In this document: piece after piece, positions 5,265 to 8,893 of the stretch
Numbering within the stretch: the first letter of the stretch is position 1
Layout: each line of letters begins with the position of its first letter
NCBI GenBank assembly: GCA_030040175.1
Contig: JASHUF010000266.1
Coordinates: 1 to 8,893 of the forward strand
Length of the DNA: 8,893 bases
Source: Acidobacteriaceae bacterium
Lineage (GTDB): Bacteria > Acidobacteriota > Terriglobia > Terriglobales > Acidobacteriaceae
Direction of reading: 5' to 3'
Program-made: the position numbers and the translations under genes
The notes under the pieces: model-generated
Databases searched by the model: none
What the model saw: the letters and a program-made list of their open reading frames with translations, nothing else
Told to the model about the DNA's origin: nothing

Positions 5265-5981
5265 GTGAAAACGGCGACCAGACCGAGGCCGTCGGGCGCG
5301 TACAGGCAGGTGCGGAGAGTTGCGCACGGGAGCGGAATTGCCGGGCGGCCGAAGCGCAGGCGGCCGAGTGGGCGAATCGGCTGGCGGGGACGCGCGATTC
5401 TGCTTGCGGCTGCGGTTGCGGCGGGGCTGTGGACGTGGGCGTACCTGGCGCGGCGGTTCGCGCCCCGCGGCAATACCGGTCAAACCCATTTCGACGCCAT
5501 CGTGGTGCTCGGCAATCCGGCGGACAAATACGGGAATCCGACACCGGACGAGCTGGCGCGGGTAAGCGAGGCGGTGCGCGAGTACGAGCGCGGCGCGGCC
5601 GGGCACATTCTCTTTACCGGCGGCGCGGTGCACAACCGATACGTGGAGGCCGAGGTGATGGCGCACACGGCCGAGGCGCAGGGGATTCCGTCCGGCGCGA
5701 TCGCCATCGAGCCGCATGCGCGCAACACGGTGGAGAATGCGTGCTACGCGGTGAGGATGATGCGCGCGCGGGGGTGGACCTCGGCGGAGGTGGTTTCGAG
5801 CGCGTGGCATCTTGGGCGCGCGGGGCTCATCTTCAGCCGGATGCCGATTGCCTGGAGAGTGCATGCGGCGCCGGCCATCGAACCGGAGCCGGGGTGGTAT
5901 GAGGATGCGCTGGGTGCGGAGGAGACATTGAAGACAGTGCGGTATCTGGCGTGGCTGCGTCCAACGGAACGATGCGAGTAA
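5265..5981 (+). CDS. Membrane-anchored YdcF/ElyC-like DUF218 protein
   Basis: I choose the GTG at 5265, supported by GGAGGCGG at 5249-5256, giving 238 residues; the frame is open further upstream but runs through the CCCTGTT repeats with no ribosome site. The N terminus is strongly basic (about residues 1-43). One transmembrane segment follows (about 44-61, AILLAAAVAAGLWTWAYL), then a DUF218/YdcF domain (about 76-205): DAIVVLGNPADKYG (the family's VVLG strand), an R-x-x-x-A helix, GHILFTGG (113-120), EAEVMAHTAEAQGIP, then EPHARNTVENAC (the N-T-x-x-N active-site-like motif, 149-160) and the VVSSAWHLGRA segment (177-187, S-x-x-H-x-x-R). The family includes YdcF, which binds SAM-like ligands, and the envelope-maintenance protein ElyC; the reaction is not established. 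The domain should lie in the periplasm behind the single anchor. The next gene starts 71 nt after the stop. Confidence 0.88.
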   Translation: MKTATRPRPSGAYRQVRRVAHGSGIAGRPKRRRPSGRIGWRGRAILLAAAVAAGLWTWAYLARRFAPRGNTGQTHFDAIVVLGNPADKYGNPTPDELARVSEAVREYERGAAGHILFTGGAVHNRYVEAEVMAHTAEAQGIPSGAIAIEPHARNTVENACYAVRMMRARGWTSAEVVSSAWHLGRAGLIFSRMPIAWRVHAAPAIEPEPGWYEDALGAEETLKTVRYLAWLRPTERCE

Positions 5982-6052
5982 AGAATCTGGTTTCAGGGGT
6001 CAGGAGGCAGTGCGTTGGCGGGGCTGGGGATGGTCCTGTAAGCTGGGGAGTG

Positions 6053-6835
6053 ATGCATTTCCGAGCAAGGTTTCTTCCCTGGCTGGCCGCTGCGGCAGCC
6101 CTGGTCTCTCCGGCGTGCGCGCTGGCCCAAGCGCAAAGCGACTCGGCCCAAAGCAGCTCCTCGCAGCCGAACAACGTGCAAACGGGCAATGACCAGGCGC
6201 CCTTGAATACGCCTTACATTGCAGTGAATCCGCTGGCGAATGTAAGCTACGACAACCGTTTCGACCTCTCGCTGGCGATGGCCTACGATCACACCAAGGC
6301 GGGGCCGAACATTCTCGAAGGGGCGAACCTGGGCGGGCTGGATCTGAGCGGATCGATGTGGCTGATGAAGCACTGGGGCGTGGAGAGCTCGATCCGCGCC
6401 TATGTGGGCACGAGCGGTCCGGGCGTGAACCACCTGGGCAGCAACGGCGGACCGATCCGGGGACCGTTCATCGCGCAGTATTTTGCCACCGCGGGGCCGG
6501 AGTTCCTGGGCCCGCACAACAAACATGGCGCGCTGGTGGCGCATGTGCTGGTGGGCGGGGTGTATGGGGATTTCGAGCGCGATCTGCTCTCGCCCACGGC
6601 TTCGTGCCCGAATCCTGCCGAGTGCGCGGCGTTTTACAACGACCAGATTGCGCCGGCGGTGATCATGGGCGGTCATTTCGACCTGAACCGCTCGCAGCAC
6701 TGGGTATTCCGGGTGACGCCGGATGCGGTGATGACGCACTACGGCACCAATTACGGCGCCAAAATCTCGCAGTACGACATCAATGCCGCGCTCAGCGTGG
6801 GCATGGAGTACAAATTCACGAGCATCCGGCGGTAA
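6053..6835 (+). CDS. Predicted outer-membrane beta-barrel protein with signal peptide
   Basis: The ATG at 6053 gives 260 residues and places a clear Sec signal peptide at the N terminus: basic MHFRARF, hydrophobic LPWLAAAAALVSPACA, cleavage near ALA-Q (about residue 25). An in-frame GTG at 5951 would overlap the YdcF gene and hide the signal. A Ser/Gln/Asn-rich linker (26-50) precedes a barrel-like part with alternating polar/hydrophobic strands: SYDNRFDLSLAMAYDHT, LSGSMWLMKHWGVESSIRAYVG, HGALVAHVLVGGVYGDF, WVFRVTPDAVMTHYG and INAALSVGMEYKF near the C terminus. Two cysteines in a probable external loop (about 186 and 192, in ASCPNPAECAAF) could form a disulfide. OmpA-like or small porin-type barrels of about eight strands have this length, but I recognise no specific family. 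GGGGAG lies only 2 nt before the ATG, an unusually short spacing. Confidence 0.75.
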   Translation: MHFRARFLPWLAAAAALVSPACALAQAQSDSAQSSSSQPNNVQTGNDQAPLNTPYIAVNPLANVSYDNRFDLSLAMAYDHTKAGPNILEGANLGGLDLSGSMWLMKHWGVESSIRAYVGTSGPGVNHLGSNGGPIRGPFIAQYFATAGPEFLGPHNKHGALVAHVLVGGVYGDFERDLLSPTASCPNPAECAAFYNDQIAPAVIMGGHFDLNRSQHWVFRVTPDAVMTHYGTNYGAKISQYDINAALSVGMEYKFTSIRR

Positions 6836-7085
6836 TCCCAGGCGCACTGAGCCGGACCCGCAGCCGCCGCCTTTTCTTTTCTTGCAGCGCCCGCGCCGCG
6901 AGGCTTCCTCCGGCATCCAATGCGCGTGCGCGGTGAGGCGCGCAGGGTCTCCACAGAAAACTCAAAAAAGCGCTGGACCCGGGAAAAGCCGGGACAGGGC
7001 AGCCTGGACCAAGGCTGCGGATCGCTGGCTGGGGATATTAAGGCATTTCTCTTTCGCATAGAGCCGTTTTCGGCGCTTTCCGGGA

Positions 7086-7110
7086 TGCCGATTTCCTGTT
7101 GCAATCGGCA
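7086..7110. promoter_or_regulatory. 8-bp perfect inverted repeat in the glgC upstream region
   Basis: TGCCGATT (7086-7093) and AATCGGCA (7103-7110) are exact reverse complements with a 9-nt TCCTGTTGC spacer. Immediately after comes TTGACC, a -35-like hexamer. The arrangement suits either an RNA hairpin in a glgC leader or a dimeric regulator site beside a promoter. No regulator is identified. Confidence 0.35.
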
Positions 7111-7162
7111 CTTGACCTCGGTGGCTTCGGTGTACGGCAGAAGGCGAAATGCTTGAGCGGTG

Positions 7163-7171
7163 TGGTATTCT
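7163..7171 (+). promoter_or_regulatory. Weak extended -10 candidate upstream of glgC
   Basis: TG at 7163-7164, one base, then TATTCT at 7166-7171 resembles an extended -10 (four of six matches to TATAAT). The region 17 nt further up has no -35 hexamer. If used, the transcript would start near 7178 and leave about 107 nt of leader before the glgC ATG. Confidence 0.25.
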
Positions 7172-7284
7172 CCTGCGTTCTGCGAAGAGTGGAGGAATCG
7201 GCCGCCCAGGGATTATGCTGTTGCGGGTAAGAGAACCTCTCTGAACTGAGCATCCCCGGGAGACTGAGGCCAAGGCAGGATCCG

Positions 7285-8544
7285 ATGGATATGAAAGACA
7301 CGCTCGGAGTCTTGCTTGCCGGCGGCGCAGGAGAGCGCCTGTTTCCGCTGACGCGGGACCGGGCCAAACCGGCGGTGCCGTTCGGCGGGCATTACCGCAT
7401 CATCGACATTACGCTTTCCAACTGCATCAACTCCGGCCTGAGGCGCGTCTATGTGCTCACCCAGTACAAGGCGCTCAGCCTGAACCGGCACATCCGCGAG
7501 GGGTGGTCGGGAACGGTGGCCCAGGAGCTGGGCGAGTTCTTCGAGCTGATGCCGCCCATGCAGCGGACGGGCGCGAACTGGTACATGGGCACGGCCGACG
7601 CGGTGTACCAGAATATCTATTCGATCGGCAGCGAGCAGCCGCAGCACGTGATCATTCTCTCCGGCGACCATATCTACAAGATGGATTACAGCCGCATGCT
7701 GGCCCATCACCGCGAGACCCATGCCGAGGTGACGCTGGCCACGCTGCCCATTGCGCCCGACGAGGTTTCGCGGTTCGGCATCGTGGAGGTGAGCCAGAAC
7801 GGGGAGATCGTGGGCTTCCAGGAGAAGCCGGCATCGACGGCAGTGCGGTCGCCGTTCAATCCGAACACCGTGGACGCGTCGATGGGAATTTACATCTTCG
7901 ACACGGAGACCCTGCTCAAGGAGCTGATTGCGGATGCGGACGATCCCAACTCCAAGCACGACTTCGGGCACAATATTCTGCCGGCGATGCTGGGCAAGAA
8001 AAAGATGGTGGCCTACAGCTTTGTGGACGAGAACAAGAAGCAGGCGCTCTACTGGCGCGACGTGGGCACGCTGGACGCCTACTACGAGGCCAACATGGAC
8101 CTGTGCTCGGTATCGCCCATCTTCAACCTCTATGACAAGAGCTGGCCGATGCGGACGCGGGTGCGGCAGTATCCGCCGGCGAAGTTCGTCTTCGGCGAGC
8201 CGGGACGGTCGGGCATGGCGGTGAACTCGATCATCACGGCGGGCGTGATCATTTCGGGCGCTTCGGTGTACAACTCGGTGCTGTCGCAGGATGTGCGCGT
8301 CAACTCGTACTCCGATGTGGACGCGAGCATCGTATTTTCGCATGTGAATATCGGCCGCCACTGCCGGATCCGGCGGGCGATTATCGACCGCGACGTGCAT
8401 ATTCCGGAGGGCACGGTGATCGGCTACGACCCGGTGGAGGACAAGCGGCGCTATTTTGTCACGCCGTCGGGACTGACCATTGTTACGCGCGACGCATCGC
8501 TGTTTGAGAATCCGGTGGATCCGGAGTTTCAGGAGAGATATTGA
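7285..8544 (+). CDS. glgC: Glucose-1-phosphate adenylyltransferase (ADP-glucose pyrophosphorylase)
   Basis: GlgC makes ADP-glucose from glucose-1-phosphate and ATP, the committed step of bacterial glycogen synthesis, in the cytosol as an allosteric homotetramer. The 419 residues match the family length. The N-terminal nucleotidyltransferase domain shows LAGGAGERLFPLT (11-23), RAKPAVPFGGHYRIID (26-41), LSNCINSGLRRVYVLTQYK (44-62), GTADAVYQN (102-110), LSGDHIYKMDY with the catalytic Asp (D128), VSRFGIVEV and the glucose-phosphate Lys in FQEKP (K181). Near 254-270 ALYWRDVGTLDAYYEAN is present, followed by the left-handed beta-helix C terminus with SGASVYNSVLSQDVRVNSYSDVDASI. At the position of E. 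coli Lys39, implicated in activator binding, this protein has Asp25, so allosteric control may differ (inference). Two starts are possible: 7285 (4 nt after AGGA) or the ATG at 7291 (10 nt after). Confidence 0.97.
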   Translation: MDMKDTLGVLLAGGAGERLFPLTRDRAKPAVPFGGHYRIIDITLSNCINSGLRRVYVLTQYKALSLNRHIREGWSGTVAQELGEFFELMPPMQRTGANWYMGTADAVYQNIYSIGSEQPQHVIILSGDHIYKMDYSRMLAHHRETHAEVTLATLPIAPDEVSRFGIVEVSQNGEIVGFQEKPASTAVRSPFNPNTVDASMGIYIFDTETLLKELIADADDPNSKHDFGHNILPAMLGKKKMVAYSFVDENKKQALYWRDVGTLDAYYEANMDLCSVSPIFNLYDKSWPMRTRVRQYPPAKFVFGEPGRSGMAVNSIITAGVIISGASVYNSVLSQDVRVNSYSDVDASIVFSHVNIGRHCRIRRAIIDRDVHIPEGTVIGYDPVEDKRRYFVTPSGLTIVTRDASLFENPVDPEFQERY

Positions 8545-8549
8545 AGACA

Positions 8550-8573
8550 GTGGTCAGTGATCGGTGGTCAGTG
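8550..8573 (+). repeat. 10-bp direct repeat just after glgC
   Basis: GTGGTCAGTG occurs at 8550-8559 and 8564-8573, giving a 14-bp period, and starts 5 nt after the glgC stop. It may be a short slippage-derived repeat; no function can be assigned. Confidence 0.7.
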
Positions 8574-8618
8574 GTATTCAAGGAAGTCTCCATGATGATC
8601 GACGGCCGCCAGGCTATA

Positions 8619-8726
8619 GCATTTTCGGAAATGGTGTAGACCGAAGCAGCAACTGCTGAGTGGATTTTTCCTCAAGAAAAATCCACATGCACGGCTGTCA
8701 AAAGTTCACAGTATTTCCGAAAATGC
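8619..8726. mobile_element. 108-bp palindromic element, MITE-like repeat candidate
   Basis: GCATTTTCGGAAAT (8619-8632) and ATTTCCGAAAATGC (8713-8726) are perfect 14-bp inverted repeats; weaker similarity continues about 10 bp inward. Between them lie two more perfect hairpins: AGCAG/CTGCT (8645-8657, loop CAA) and an 11-bp stem GTGGATTTTTC/GAAAAATCCAC (8660-8686, loop CTCAA). The interior is AT-richer than the neighbourhood, has no coding capacity and sits between convergent genes, which is typical for MITEs and other dispersed palindromic repeats. I see no convincing target-site duplication. The element could also act as a bidirectional terminator. Copy number elsewhere in the genome, which would settle the question, cannot be seen here. 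Confidence 0.55.
8660..8686. terminator. Bidirectional terminator-like hairpin in the palindromic element
   Basis: This is an 11-bp perfect stem (8660-8670 with 8676-8686) with a 5-nt loop. The T run ATTTTTC and the A run GAAAAAT are inside the stem, not after it, so it is a stable cruciform-like hairpin but not a classical intrinsic terminator. It lies between convergent genes, where a transcription stop on both strands is useful. Confidence 0.3.
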
Positions 8727-8830
8727 CGTAGGACGCGCGGCTGAACCAGTCCGCCGCCGCTGCCAGGAAGAAGAAGCTCCTCGCCTGGGGATGTAAGACG
8801 CTATTACCTCTGAGATGGTGCCCTGTCACC

Positions 8831-8893
8831 TTAATGCTGCTCTGCCCGCAGTTGCGCGATCGCTCGCTCTACCTTCGGGTCAGGCCTCAGGCG
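8831..8893 (-). CDS. C-terminal end of a probable minus-strand gene (cut by window end)
   Basis: Reading the minus strand from the window edge, the frame is open for 20 codons and stops at TAA (8831-8833). The visible end contains PDPKVERAIAQLRAEQ, a charged amphipathic-helix-like sequence that looks like real protein, but it is too short for a family assignment. The gene would converge with glgC, with the palindromic element between them. Confidence 0.42.
   Translation of the reverse strand, partial: RLRPDPKVERAIAQLRAEQH

Larger units (their letters stand above)
6836..7284. other. 449-nt intergenic region before glgC
   Basis: No gene is supported. The first part has a GC-rich stretch followed by CTTTTCTTTTCTT (about 6870-6883), which could help transcription stop after the barrel gene, although no good stem precedes it. 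GCAGCC/GGCTGC form a short stem at 7000-7019. An 8-bp perfect hairpin lies at 7086-7110 (listed separately). The downstream half, about 7112-7180, contains TTGACC (7112-7117) and an extended -10-like TGGTATTCT (7163-7171), but no well-spaced -35/-10 pair. Leader length suggests a long 5' UTR for glgC or an unrecognised element. Confidence 0.45.

Overview
The window looks like an ordinary stretch of a high-GC chromosome from a Gram-negative-type bacterium, most likely an Acidobacteriota (Terriglobia-like) member. This rests on GC richness, the flavour of the GlgC and MutM proteins, a secreted outer-membrane beta-barrel and long structured intergenic regions. It is an inference from recognition, not a database result. 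I see no plasmid, phage, CRISPR or tRNA/rRNA genes.

Layout, nearly all on the + strand: (1) 1-2264 holds the 3' end of purA, a small antibiotic-biosynthesis-monooxygenase-fold protein, an exported SnoaL/DUF4440-type protein and mutM (fpg), closely packed. (2) 2265-3316 is about 1.05 kb with no convincing gene but many inverted repeats. A compact block at 2441-2640 folds on paper like a small structured RNA ending in an 11-bp hairpin, and another pair of segments is complementary across about 170 nt. (3) 3317-4201 encodes an unusual protein: an Arg/Lys/Gln-rich disordered N-terminal half joined to a degenerate receiver-like domain. (4) 4491-5108 is a nitroreductase, 5265-5981 a membrane-anchored YdcF/DUF218 protein and 6053-6835 a predicted outer-membrane beta-barrel. 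(5) 7285-8544 is glgC, preceded by a 449-nt leader/intergenic region. (6) 8545-8830 contains a short direct repeat and a 108-bp element with perfect 14-bp terminal inverted repeats (a MITE/repeat candidate), followed by the C-terminal end of a probable convergent minus-strand gene.

The genes do not form one pathway. They cover purine synthesis (PurA), oxidised-base repair (MutM), redox chemistry (nitroreductase, ABM-type monooxygenase), envelope (YdcF-like, beta-barrel) and glycogen synthesis (GlgC). The parts that deserve a second look are the structured non-coding kilobase with the adjacent basic pseudo-receiver protein, the candidate leaderless promoter of mutM, and the palindromic element after glgC.
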